Origin: Lysobacterales bacterium
Lineage (GTDB): Bacteria; Pseudomonadota; Gammaproteobacteria; Xanthomonadales; SZUA-36
DNA: 64,000 nt
Direction of reading: 5' to 3'
Assembly: GCA_013042915.1 (NCBI GenBank)
Contig: JABDPF010000039.1
Coordinates: 1 to 64,000 of the forward strand
In this document: piece after piece, positions 35,199 through 44,060 of the stretch
Position numbering within the stretch: position 1 is the stretch's first letter
Layout of the letters: each line of letters starts with the position of its first letter
The notes under the pieces: model-generated
Seen by the model: the letters and a program-made list of their open reading frames with translations, nothing else
What the model was told of the DNA's origin: nothing
Databases searched by the model: none
Program-made: the position numbers and the translations under genes

Positions 35199-35262
35199 AC
35201 GCCATCAAGGAAATCTGGTCCGACCCCCGCAAGGAGGGGCCGGCAAGCGATAAGCTCGCCGA

Positions 35263-36513
35263 TCAATCCGACTGCAGGGCCAGCACCGGGTCCAGCCGGG
35301 CTGCGGAAATGGCCGGGTATACACCAAAGCCGACCGCGATCGACACGCATACCAGGACAGCCACCAGGATGACCCAGATCGACCAGGCCACTGCCCAGCC
35401 GGCAAAGGCCGCGATCACGTAAGCCAGCAATACTCCGAGCAAAACGCCGAAGGCCGCGCCGATCAGGGCGATTACGCTGGCCTCGACCAGGAACTGGCGG
35501 ATGATGTCGGTTTCCTTCGCACCCACCGCGCGCAACAGCCCGATTTCGGACTTACGCTCCATCACGCTGGCCAGCATGATGTTCATGATGCCGATACCGC
35601 CGACCAGCAGTGAAATGCCCGCCACGGCCGACATCACGATCGCAAAAATCCGCTGCGTCTTGCGATGCTGCTCCATCAGGCGCGCCGGCACGATGACTTC
35701 GAAATCGTTTTGTCCGCCGTGACGCCGCTCCAGTAATTGCTCGACCGCGGGCGCACCCTGGGCCGGGTCGATGCTGCCATCCAGCCGCAGTTTCAACTCG
35801 TCCAACTCCGAGGCCAACGGCTCGCGCTTCAAGCGAGCCAGCCCGGTCTCCAACGGCAGGTAGATATGCGATGACTCGCCACCCACTTCACGCCCCTGGA
35901 ACTGGTTTTCCGCCAGTTGCCGGTCGCGAAGCACACCGACGATCTGCAGCCACAGGTGGTTCACCTTGACCTGGTTTCCGACCGCGCCACCGTTCGGGAA
36001 GAGATCGCGCGCCGCAGCGCTACCCAACACGGCGACCTGGGCAAAGGTGCGGTTCTCATCCGCCTGGAATACCCGTCCCATGCCGGCGTCCAGGCTGGAG
36101 AGCTCGAAGTAGTCCGGGCTGACAGCGAAGACGGTGGAGCGGCTCGAACCTTCACGAGAGAAAAGCGACCAGGTGCGAAACCGCAGGCTGCCCGCCCAAC
36201 CGGTGACGAACGGCAGCGTGCGGGTCAGTGACTCGGCGTCCCGAATACTCAGTCCCGCGGAATGCTTGCGCACTTCGTTCAGGGCCTCGCGGTCCAGGTC
36301 GCGCGCCTCGACGATCAGGTTGTTGAGTCCCATCCCCTCGATCATCTCCAGCGCCTGTCGCTTGCCGCCCTCGCTGACCGCCAGCATCGCGATCACGGCA
36401 CCCACGCCGAACACCATGCCAAGCAGGGTGAGCGCGGTCCGCATGCGATGGTGCACCAGTTGCCCCAACGCCTGGCGGACATCGAGGGTGAGGTTCGCGA
36501 GGTGTTGCCGCAT
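35263..36513 (-). CDS. MacB-type (FtsX fold) ABC transporter permease
   Basis: A 416-residue permease: N-terminal membrane segment at about 27-47, a periplasmic MacB-core domain of about 220 residues, then three FtsX-type membrane segments in the last 130 residues (ISLLVGGIGIMNIML, SEIGLLRAVGA). Mechanotransmission transporters of this type do not move substrate across the inner membrane but push it through an envelope duct. It is the last gene of an operon with one ATPase and three adaptors. No outer-membrane TolC-like gene lies near. Cargo is unknown. Confidence 0.87.
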   Translation of the reverse strand: MRQHLANLTLDVRQALGQLVHHRMRTALTLLGMVFGVGAVIAMLAVSEGGKRQALEMIEGMGLNNLIVEARDLDREALNEVRKHSAGLSIRDAESLTRTLPFVTGWAGSLRFRTWSLFSREGSSRSTVFAVSPDYFELSSLDAGMGRVFQADENRTFAQVAVLGSAAARDLFPNGGAVGNQVKVNHLWLQIVGVLRDRQLAENQFQGREVGGESSHIYLPLETGLARLKREPLASELDELKLRLDGSIDPAQGAPAVEQLLERRHGGQNDFEVIVPARLMEQHRKTQRIFAIVMSAVAGISLLVGGIGIMNIMLASVMERKSEIGLLRAVGAKETDIIRQFLVEASVIALIGAAFGVLLGVLLAYVIAAFAGWAVAWSIWVILVAVLVCVSIAVGFGVYPAISAARLDPVLALQSD

Positions 36514-37730
36514 CAGGATTCGCCCGCGGGCGCCGCCAGGCTGATCCGGTCGCCCGGCTCGAGGCCGGAGATGATTTCGACAAGGTCGGGGCTGCGCTGG
36601 CCGACCTCCACGTCCAGCCGCTCGGGATCACTCCCGTTAACGCGGTAGACGTACGCGGCCTGGTTTTCGCCGAACACGGCCTGGCTGGGCACGACGATGC
36701 CGCGTTCGATCGTACCCGTGACGATCTCTGCCCGCAGTCGACTGCCGACCCGCATCATTCGCGGATCCACCTCGTCGATGTCCGCCTCGACGCGAAAAAA
36801 TTTCTGGGGATCGCGTCGATCGCGCGGGCTGGCCACCGGCGAGACGGTTGCGACCCTCGCGTCGAATTCCTGGTCTGCCGCCGAATCCAGGCGGAACCGC
36901 ACAAGCTGTCCCGGTGAGAGCCCCACGGCGTCAGATTCGGGCACGAACAGGCGCAAGCGCACCATTCCCCGAACCGGCAACATGCCGATGGGCATGCCGG
37001 CGTGTACCGTGCGGCCCTTACGCATTTTGCCGCCCCAACCCGTGCGTGCATAGACGAAGGTTCCGTCGGCCGGGCTTTTCAGTTCCATCAACGACAGGGC
37101 GGACTCCTGCTTTTCCAGCTTGGACAGCTCACCCTGGCGCTCGGCCAGGATCAGATTCTGCTCTGCTTGCGTGCGTTGATCCAGGGTTTCGAATTGCCAA
37201 TCGAGAAAGGAAGATTCGGCATCCAGGAAGTCGATGTCGGCCAGGATGTCGATCAGCTCGTTGCGGCTGAACAGTTGCTCATCTGCGCCTTCGAACGCCT
37301 CTGAGATATCGCGCTCGCCCTCCACGCGGTCCGATTCGTGGTCGATGCGGGTGGCTTCGAGCTTACCCGTGCGCTCGGTGCCGGCCAGCCTGAATTCCGA
37401 TTTGGCTACGTTCAACGCGGACGCCTCGCGATCCAGGCGTACCTGCACGTCATCAAAGCGCGCAATGACTTCGCCCTTCTTGACCTCGGAGAATTCCGGG
37501 GCCAGCCAGACCACGTTGAATTCCATACGGATATCACTGGGCAGAGAGATCGGCAGCGCCTCGGACGCGATGACCTCGCCATCGGCGATCACGCTGAACT
37601 CGGTGCTCTGGCGCTCGACTTCGAGCACCGGAACCTCCACCGCAGCGGGGCCGCAGGCGGTGGTCAATATCAAAAAGGCGAAAATGACCGCCGAGAAGCG
37701 CCCCGCCCGCAGAGCTGGAACATTCTTCAT
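36513..37730 (-). CDS. lipoprotein periplasmic adaptor (HlyD/RND-type), third of three
   Basis: A 405-residue membrane fusion protein. The N-terminus is a lipoprotein signal with LILTTAC, so it is anchored by lipid. A barrel/lipoyl part (residues about 50-110) is followed by a long helical hairpin (about 110-230) and beta barrels; the VVPSQAVFGENQAAYVYRV segment near the end is typical of RND/MacA adaptors. Its start overlaps the upstream adaptor by 4 bases and its stop meets the permease start. The start at 37730 gives the lipobox. Confidence 0.84.
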   Translation of the reverse strand: MKNVPALRAGRFSAVIFAFLILTTACGPAAVEVPVLEVERQSTEFSVIADGEVIASEALPISLPSDIRMEFNVVWLAPEFSEVKKGEVIARFDDVQVRLDREASALNVAKSEFRLAGTERTGKLEATRIDHESDRVEGERDISEAFEGADEQLFSRNELIDILADIDFLDAESSFLDWQFETLDQRTQAEQNLILAERQGELSKLEKQESALSLMELKSPADGTFVYARTGWGGKMRKGRTVHAGMPIGMLPVRGMVRLRLFVPESDAVGLSPGQLVRFRLDSAADQEFDARVATVSPVASPRDRRDPQKFFRVEADIDEVDPRMMRVGSRLRAEIVTGTIERGIVVPSQAVFGENQAAYVYRVNGSDPERLDVEVGQRSPDLVEIISGLEPGDRISLAAPAGES

Positions 37731-38875
37731 AAAGCAACCTCCTGGCCGGCCTCGAGACCGTCTTCGACGATATGCATGCCGGCGCCCGCCACCTGACCGA
37801 GCGTCACCGGCTTCCATTCACCGTCACGCAGCGTGACACCTGGCCGACCTTCGCGGTACTTGAGGGCGCTGTCCGGCACGGCCAGGGCGTCCCGGCGTTG
37901 GTCGACCACGATCTCGAGTTGAGCCGACATGCCCGGCCGCAACTGCGCGATGATGTCGGTGGGAAGAGAGACCGTCACGTCACGCACCATCGCCTGGGAG
38001 TATTGCGACTGTCGCCGGACGACCGCGCCGACGTCGATCACTGCGCCCTCGAGCGCGCTGGCGCCGGCCGCGTCGATGGTCATCGTCGCCCGTTGGCCGA
38101 GAGCAATCCGGTTGGCCGCGAACTCCGGCACCTCGGCCTGGATGACCAGGTCGTTCTCGTCCGCGAGTTCCACCACGATCATTCCGGGATTGACCTGCTC
38201 GTTGATGTCCAGCTTTTGCCCTTCGCGGTTGGTGCCAACGATAACCAGGCCGGCTCGGGGTGCCGTGATGGTGAACGCCTCCAACTCGCGCTGGGCCCCG
38301 GTAAGTTCACTTTCCAGGCGCCGTATGTCCGCCTCCAGCTCCGACTGTTTGGATTGTCGGACACGCGCGACGAGATCGATACGCTGCTGTTCACGCTCGT
38401 ACACCGCTTGCGCGATATCGCGTTCCTCGATCAATTTTCTGTACTCAAGACTGGCAAACAAATCGACATCCCCGGCAGCCTTGCGGGCCGCCTTCTCTGC
38501 TGCGCTGCGGGCCGCTGCAAGCCGGACTTTTCCGTCCTCGATTTCCTGGGCCTGGGCCTCTTCCAGGGACTCGAGCTCGGAACGCTTGGCATTGAGTTCA
38601 GCGCTGAGCGTTCGAATTCGATCATCGGTGGCGCTGCCGTCGAATCGAGCCAGCACGTCGCCCTCTTTCACGCGCGAGCCTTCCTGGGCAAGCTGGGTAA
38701 GCGCAATGCGCCACCGGCGATTCGGCGGGGGGCCGAAACGCAGCGAGTCGGCGGAAGCCACCATGCCGCTGGCGGCGACCGTGATCGGCTGGTCCTGTGC
38801 TTCGACCAGATACCACTGCTGGGCCGAGGCCATTGCAGGAGCAAGCAATAACGCAATCAGGATCAACCGTGTCAT
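37727..38875 (-). CDS. exported periplasmic adaptor (HlyD/RND-type), second of three
   Basis: A 382-residue exported adaptor with a short signal peptide (APAMASA). A lipoyl half-motif (EGSRVKEGDVLARFDG) is followed by a predicted coiled-coil hairpin of about 130 residues, the second lipoyl half (APRAGLVIVG), and beta-barrel segments. It overlaps its neighbours by 4 bases on both sides, so it is translated together with them. Its closest role is as envelope adaptor of the ABC exporter. Confidence 0.83.
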   Translation of the reverse strand: MTRLILIALLLAPAMASAQQWYLVEAQDQPITVAASGMVASADSLRFGPPPNRRWRIALTQLAQEGSRVKEGDVLARFDGSATDDRIRTLSAELNAKRSELESLEEAQAQEIEDGKVRLAAARSAAEKAARKAAGDVDLFASLEYRKLIEERDIAQAVYEREQQRIDLVARVRQSKQSELEADIRRLESELTGAQRELEAFTITAPRAGLVIVGTNREGQKLDINEQVNPGMIVVELADENDLVIQAEVPEFAANRIALGQRATMTIDAAGASALEGAVIDVGAVVRRQSQYSQAMVRDVTVSLPTDIIAQLRPGMSAQLEIVVDQRRDALAVPDSALKYREGRPGVTLRDGEWKPVTLGQVAGAGMHIVEDGLEAGQEVAL

Positions 38876-39831
38876 TCGCCCGCCTCGTCTTCAAGCACCC
38901 TGCCCATCACGCTCATCCCGGGTGCGATACCCGCTGGCACTTCATCGATGGGACGGGCGTACGCTTCGAAATAGCCGCCATCGCCCCAGTCCTCTTTCTC
39001 CTCCGCCTGGCTCGAGGTCCAGGTGATCTCGGCGTCGAACGGCGGCAGGCCCTGGGCATCGGTGGTGACTTGAACCCGGCGACCCAGCTGAACACCAAGG
39101 AAATCCGCCTCGTGCACCCAGAAACGCAGTTGCAGGTCTTCTTGGCTGGCGACCGAAGCGATGTGAAAACTGGCGTAAAGCGTTTCACCCGGAAACACTT
39201 TGCGTCCGGTCCACGGGTTTTCACCGTAAATCACGAAACCGGGCTTTTCAGCGCGCATCTCGGTTGATCCGAGCGCGTCGCTGATGCGCTGGTATAGCGA
39301 TTCCGCCTTGCTGATTTCAAGCGCCGTTTCCGCTTCGACGTCGCGCGACTCGGCTTGCCGGTTCAACACCTCGGCCTGTGCCCTCACCAGCGCCTTTTCA
39401 GCGGTCTCGAGGGTCAGCTGGTAACGCTCGTAGTCAAGCTGGGGAATGGTCGATGCGGGAATCACGGCATCCAGTTTCGCCAGGCGCACGGACGACTCGG
39501 CCTGGGCCAGCGCGGTTTCGGCATCGAGCAGCAGGAGCTTCAATTCGTCGATGCGACGAGCTGCGGAAAGTCGGGTCTTCTCGAGATCGGTTCGTGTCTG
39601 CTCTTCCTGCGCGACCAGGTCGCCCGGCTCGATACGCACGACGAGGTCACTCACATCCACTTCGCTGCCCTCGGGCGCCATCCAGGCGATCTGCCGCTGC
39701 CATGAGCCGGGCAGGGACGGCATCTCGATGGTTTGGCCGCTGATGTCTTCGACCACGCCCGTCAGCAGGGGGCCGGCGAACACCGATCCCGACAAGAGAA
39801 AGCAGGCAAGCAAGCTAGTTGAGCGAGTCAT
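38872..39831 (-). CDS. exported periplasmic adaptor (HlyD/RND-type), first of three
   Basis: A 319-residue exported adaptor, the shortest of the three. After a signal peptide (SGSVFA), residues 25-75 hold a lipoyl-like half (APEGSEVDVSDLVVRIEPGD). A heptad-like, Glu/Leu/Ala-rich helical hairpin covers about 80-190, and a beta part follows. The second lipoyl half is degenerate. Overlap with the ATPase gene is 17 bases. It may be an accessory subunit, since one adaptor type is normally enough for MacB. Confidence 0.8.
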   Translation of the reverse strand: MTRSTSLLACFLLSGSVFAGPLLTGVVEDISGQTIEMPSLPGSWQRQIAWMAPEGSEVDVSDLVVRIEPGDLVAQEEQTRTDLEKTRLSAARRIDELKLLLLDAETALAQAESSVRLAKLDAVIPASTIPQLDYERYQLTLETAEKALVRAQAEVLNRQAESRDVEAETALEISKAESLYQRISDALGSTEMRAEKPGFVIYGENPWTGRKVFPGETLYASFHIASVASQEDLQLRFWVHEADFLGVQLGRRVQVTTDAQGLPPFDAEITWTSSQAEEKEDWGDGGYFEAYARPIDEVPAGIAPGMSVMGRVLEDEAGE

Positions 39832-40489
39832 CTTCGATTTTCCCGTCGCGCATGCGGATCAGCCGTCGCGCGTACGTTGCGATTTCGTCTTCGTGGGTGA
39901 CCATCAGGATGGTCTGGCCACCGCGGTTCAGCTCAGTAAAGAGCTCCATGATTTCGTCTGAAGTCTTGCTGTCGAGGTTGCCGGTCGGCTCATCAGCCAG
40001 CAACAAGGGCGGCTGGTTGACCAATGACCGGGCAATCGCAACGCGCTGACGCTGGCCGCCGGACAATTGGTTGGGTTTGTGATGCAACCGGTCGTCCAGC
40101 CCCAGGCGGGTCAGCAAATGCTCGGCGTGCTGCCGCGCTTGAAGCAGGTCCGTATTGCTGTAACGCAGCGGCAGCATCACGTTCTCCACCGCAGTCAGTC
40201 GCGGCAAAAGGTGGAAGCTCTGGAACACGAACCCGATGTGCACGTTTCGAATGCGGGACAATTCAGCATCGTCCAGCAACTCCACCTCCTGCTCGAGCAG
40301 GCGGTAGCGGCCGTCGTCGGGCGTGTCGAGGCAGCCCAGAATATTCATCAGCGTCGACTTGCCGGAACCCGACGGACCCATCACGGCCACGAAGTCGCCT
40401 TCGTCGATCGCGAGGTCCACGCTGTCCAGGGCGTGAACCCAGCTGTCGCCCACGTGAAAGCGTCGGCAAAGATTGTCGGTGCGAATCAT
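39815..40489 (-). CDS. MacB/LolD-type ABC transporter ATP-binding protein
   Basis: A 224-residue ATPase with Walker A GPSGSGKST, Q-loop GFVFQSFHLLPRLTAVENV, signature LSGGQRQRVAIARSL and Walker B LLLADEPTGNLDS. These are the hallmarks of the MacB/LolD/FtsE group that works with FtsX-type permeases. It is the first gene of the five-gene operon on the minus strand. Confidence 0.92.
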   Translation of the reverse strand: MIRTDNLCRRFHVGDSWVHALDSVDLAIDEGDFVAVMGPSGSGKSTLMNILGCLDTPDDGRYRLLEQEVELLDDAELSRIRNVHIGFVFQSFHLLPRLTAVENVMLPLRYSNTDLLQARQHAEHLLTRLGLDDRLHHKPNQLSGGQRQRVAIARSLVNQPPLLLADEPTGNLDSKTSDEIMELFTELNRGGQTILMVTHEDEIATYARRLIRMRDGKIEDDSLN

Positions 40490-40495
40490 CCGGCT

Positions 40496-41881
40496 TTACA
40501 GACCCGCAAGATCGAGGACGGTCCCCGGCGTGGGCTGGTGTACGTGAGCCCCGTTGCGCCGGTGCAGGTAATCTGCGAAAGCTTGTTGCGAATCGGGTTC
40601 CCCGTGCACCAGGTAGACCGGTGGCCGGTTTTTGATGTTCTCGTACCAGCGCGCCAGGTCATCCTGGTCGCCGTGTGCGGACAGGCCACCAACGGTGTGA
40701 ACCGAGGCCTTGACCGGGATGGTCTGCCCGTGAATCCGAACCGACTCTTCCTTGTTTACCAGGCGCCTGCCCAGTGATCCACGGGCTTGATAACCCGTGA
40801 TGAGGACCTGGGTCTCTTCCCGGTCCAGATTGCGTTTCAGATGGTGCACGATGCGGCCGCCATTGCACATTCCGCTACCTGCGATCACGATCGCTCCCGA
40901 CCGGATGCGGTTGATGGCCATCGATTCTTCCGTGCGGCGGCTCAGGGTCAGGTTGGGCAACAGCGGCATGCCGCCGTTTTCCAGCCGCAGCCGGGTGGCT
41001 TCCTCGTCGTAGAGATTGTGGTTTTCCCAGTAGACCTTGGACGCCTCGATCGCCATGGGGCTGTCCAGGAACACCCGGTAACGCGCCAGATCCCATTCGT
41101 CGTAGTGCTTGCCAAGTTGATAAAGAATTTCCTGGCTGCGTCCGATCGAAAAGGCCGGAATCAGGATGTTGCCCTTGCGGCTGCGCGGCGCGGTGAAAAT
41201 GTTGCCGAGTTCGGCAATGGTTTCGCTGCGCTCGCGATGGTTGCGCCCGCCGTAGGTGCTTTCCATGAGCACGACGTCGGCCTCGTCGATCGGGTCGGGG
41301 TCACGCAAGATGGGCGTGTCGTACTGGCCGAGGTCGCCTGAAAAAACGATCTTTCGCTCGTCACCGCCTTCTCTTGCCCAGACCTCAACCACGCAGGAAC
41401 CCAGAATGTGGCCGGCATCGGCGAAGCGCACCCGAACGCCCGGCACGACATCGAACGTTTTCCGATAGCGACGGCCCTGCATCTGGCGGATCACGTTTTC
41501 GCCGTCTTCCCGGGTGAAGAGGGGCTTGATGCGTTTGCCTGACTTCCGACTGCGGTACTCCGCGTCACGCTCCGCCAGGTGGGCGGCATCGGCCAGCAGG
41601 ATGGTGGTCAGCTCACAGCTTGCCTGATGGGCGAAAACCGGCCCGCGGAAACCGCGCCTGACCAGCAGCGGCAGGCGGCCACAGTGATCCAGGTGGGCGT
41701 GGCTCAATACTACAGCGTCGATTCGGGATGCCTCAAAAGGGAACGGATCCCGATTGCGTTCCTCGTCTTTCCGGCTGCCCTGTATCATCCCGCAATCGAG
41801 CAGTATCTTGCGCCCGTCCACGTGCAGGATGTGGCATGAGCCGGTGACTTCCGCTGCAGCGCCGAAAAATTCAAGTTTCAT
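40496..41881 (-). CDS. metallo-beta-lactamase fold beta-CASP RNA exonuclease-like protein
   Basis: A 461-residue MBL/beta-CASP protein. Zinc-site motifs are SHAHLDHCGRLP near residue 59, AGHILGS near 155 and FSGDLG. The beta-CASP region has FSIGRSQEIL and the RMMM-RNase domain ends with YQARGSLGR and VGGLSAHGDQDDL. These features match RNA-processing exonucleases of the YsiA/CPSF73-like group. The target RNA is unknown. It sits 6 bases from the ABC ATPase start on the same strand, so it could be read into the exporter operon. Confidence 0.87.
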   Translation of the reverse strand: MKLEFFGAAAEVTGSCHILHVDGRKILLDCGMIQGSRKDEERNRDPFPFEASRIDAVVLSHAHLDHCGRLPLLVRRGFRGPVFAHQASCELTTILLADAAHLAERDAEYRSRKSGKRIKPLFTREDGENVIRQMQGRRYRKTFDVVPGVRVRFADAGHILGSCVVEVWAREGGDERKIVFSGDLGQYDTPILRDPDPIDEADVVLMESTYGGRNHRERSETIAELGNIFTAPRSRKGNILIPAFSIGRSQEILYQLGKHYDEWDLARYRVFLDSPMAIEASKVYWENHNLYDEEATRLRLENGGMPLLPNLTLSRRTEESMAINRIRSGAIVIAGSGMCNGGRIVHHLKRNLDREETQVLITGYQARGSLGRRLVNKEESVRIHGQTIPVKASVHTVGGLSAHGDQDDLARWYENIKNRPPVYLVHGEPDSQQAFADYLHRRNGAHVHQPTPGTVLDLAGL

Positions 41882-41962
41882 GGACGTGAGCCTGTTAAAC
41901 GCAATCCATCATTATAATGCAGCGGCGTGATGGGGCCGTGAAGATACAGGCTTTCCGGATGG

Positions 41963-41996
41963 AAAAAAATAGCCGCGGGACGCAGGCCCCGCGGCT
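41963..41996 (-). terminator. terminator of the peptide transporter gene
   Basis: AGCCGCGGG pairs with CCCGCGGCT (41971-41996). Reading left the stem is followed by a run of T (the A run at 41963-41969), a clear intrinsic terminator. It separates the POT transporter from the beta-CASP gene. Confidence 0.85.
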
Positions 41997-42021
41997 TTAT
42001 TGCAGCGTGTCAATGGACGGT

Positions 42022-43752
42022 TTACTTCACACCGTGCATCAGCTTGTTGATCAGCGGAGCGACCACAAGGTACACCACACCAAAGGCGAGACCGATCAGG
42101 AACAGCATCCAGTAGGTGTCGGAATACTGGCCGATCGTCGCACCAATCGCGGGGCCGTGCTCGCCACCGCCGCTGCCACCCGAGGCGATCGCCGCGATCA
42201 GGCCGGCCACGTATTGCGCCATCGCGACGGACAGGAACCAACCGCCCATCGCCATGCCGGTTTCTTTTTCGGCGGCCAGCTTGGTTACCATCGACAGGCC
42301 GATCGGCGACAGGCAGAGCTCGCCGGTAGTATGCAACAGATAGGTCAGGGCCAGGAAAATCCACGGCACCAGGCCCGCCGCATTCTGAAAATTGGCGATC
42401 GCGAATACCAGCACGTAAAAGCCCAGCGCAACCTGTATCAATCCAAGCGCGAACTTGCGCGGGATCGACGGGTTCATATTGCGCTTGTCAAGCCAGGGCC
42501 ACAGCGCTGCGAACGCCGGCGCGAACAGCAGAATGTACAACGGATTGAGCGACTGGAAGATACCAAATCCGCCGTTAGCCCACTCCTCGCCGCTGAAGCT
42601 GAGAATCGGGATGAAGCTCTGGATCGGTGCGACGAACTCCCGCGCAAAGAAATTCAGAGAACTGCCAGCCTGCTCGAACAGCGCCCAAAAGCAGGCATTG
42701 GCCACGAACAGGATGACCATCGCAATGTAGCGCTGGACCTGGACCTTGTCTCCCACCCGGAGTTGCCTGACCATGAACACGATCGCGGCCAAAACGACCA
42801 CCAGACACCAGGCCAGCAGGGGCACCTGGTCAAAGGCGTTGGCCCGGATGTGGTCAAGGAAGCCCACGCCCTCGGCACCCTGGTACATCATCAGCTGAAG
42901 TACGGCCCAAAGGGCTGTTCCGCCCACCACGGTCAAGGCTGCGGCCTTGTAGGAACTGGAGAAGAAGTACAGGATGACGAACGCCATGATGTTGAGCAGC
43001 AGAATTCCCAGAATGCTGCTCTCGGACAGGAGGAAATAAACGCCGATCGACATCAGCAGCGCGCCAATGCCGACAAGGAAAAACATTCCCCAGCCTTCCT
43101 TGCCCTCGGCGGGTCGTCCCACGGGTCCGAGCGAGCGCTTGGCAACCTCCAGGAACAGCGTGGACAGCACCATGCCGATCGCTGCGGCGAAGAAACCCCA
43201 CTTCATGCCGAACTGCACACCGATCCAGGACGCGGTGATGAACGGCGCGATAAAGGCGCCGAGATTGATCGACATGTAGAACACGGTGAATCCGGAATCG
43301 CGACGCACGTCACCCGGCTCGTACAGCTTGCCGATCATCGTCGAGATGTTCGGCTTGAACAGGCCATTGCCGGCGACAATCAGCGACAGGCCGACCAGGA
43401 ACCAGGTCAGGTCCTCCACCAGTAACACGAACAGGCCGGCTGACATGATGATGGCGCCCAACAGGATCGAACGCTGGTAGCCCAGCACGTGATCGGCGAT
43501 GTAGCCGCCCAGAATGCCGGTGGCATAAACCATCGCCGTGTAGCCGCCATAGACCAGGCTGGCCTGAGCATTGGCCTGCTCGCCGAGGTGGCCGAAAAAG
43601 GTGGTGGCGACGTAGACGGCCAGCAGTGCGCGCATGCCGTAGAACGAAAAGCGTTCCCACATCTCCACGTTGGAAAGCTGCCAGAGTGCCTTTGGGTGCC
43701 CCATGAACTCCCCGGGCGGAATGGCCGGACGGCCAGTGTTTTCGCTGTTCAC
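42022..43752 (-). CDS. proton-dependent oligopeptide transporter (POT/PTR family)
   Basis: A 576-residue POT transporter with 12-14 membrane segments. The PTR2 signature is EMWERFSFYGMRALL near residues 31-45, and FYMSINLGAFIAP is the second family signature. It imports di- and tripeptides with protons. The start is a GTG at 43752 with GGAG 8 bases before; a downstream ATG at residue 17 is the alternative. The product fits with the M20 peptidase gene that diverges from it: uptake and cleavage of small peptides. Confidence 0.92.
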   Translation of the reverse strand: MNSENTGRPAIPPGEFMGHPKALWQLSNVEMWERFSFYGMRALLAVYVATTFFGHLGEQANAQASLVYGGYTAMVYATGILGGYIADHVLGYQRSILLGAIIMSAGLFVLLVEDLTWFLVGLSLIVAGNGLFKPNISTMIGKLYEPGDVRRDSGFTVFYMSINLGAFIAPFITASWIGVQFGMKWGFFAAAIGMVLSTLFLEVAKRSLGPVGRPAEGKEGWGMFFLVGIGALLMSIGVYFLLSESSILGILLLNIMAFVILYFFSSSYKAAALTVVGGTALWAVLQLMMYQGAEGVGFLDHIRANAFDQVPLLAWCLVVVLAAIVFMVRQLRVGDKVQVQRYIAMVILFVANACFWALFEQAGSSLNFFAREFVAPIQSFIPILSFSGEEWANGGFGIFQSLNPLYILLFAPAFAALWPWLDKRNMNPSIPRKFALGLIQVALGFYVLVFAIANFQNAAGLVPWIFLALTYLLHTTGELCLSPIGLSMVTKLAAEKETGMAMGGWFLSVAMAQYVAGLIAAIASGGSGGGEHGPAIGATIGQYSDTYWMLFLIGLAFGVVYLVVAPLINKLMHGVK

Positions 43753-44060
43753 TCGTTGTCTCCGAGTTTGGTTTGAGGTGGCGCAAGCATACCAGACACA
43801 CTGGTGACTCGCTTTCACAGGGATCAACGTCGTTGACTTCCATCCGCCGCGTATCCTCGATACCGGCCGCACTGGCGCTCACCCCCCGCCAGCAACCGCT
43901 CGACAGGTCGCACGTCCCTGTATCGCTTGGATTCGTACATCCTGTATTCATTCATTCCTGCACCCGTGCAACCAGGTGATCGGTCTCATGACGCAGTGGT
44001 TGCTTCCGCCAGAGCTACGATGGCTATAATGTCGGCAAATTCCTATTACGAGGTTTATCC
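43753..44060. other. intergenic region between the divergent peptide transporter and peptidase genes
   Basis: No gene is seen in these 308 bases. It holds both promoters. For the M20 gene a perfect TATAAT stands at 44025-44030, with TTGCTT 19 bases upstream. I see no operator that I recognise. Confidence 0.5.

Noticed and set aside
41917-43425. 502-codon plus-strand frame opposite the POT transporter
   Set aside because: Charged, His/Gln-rich composition of an antisense membrane-protein gene; no family.
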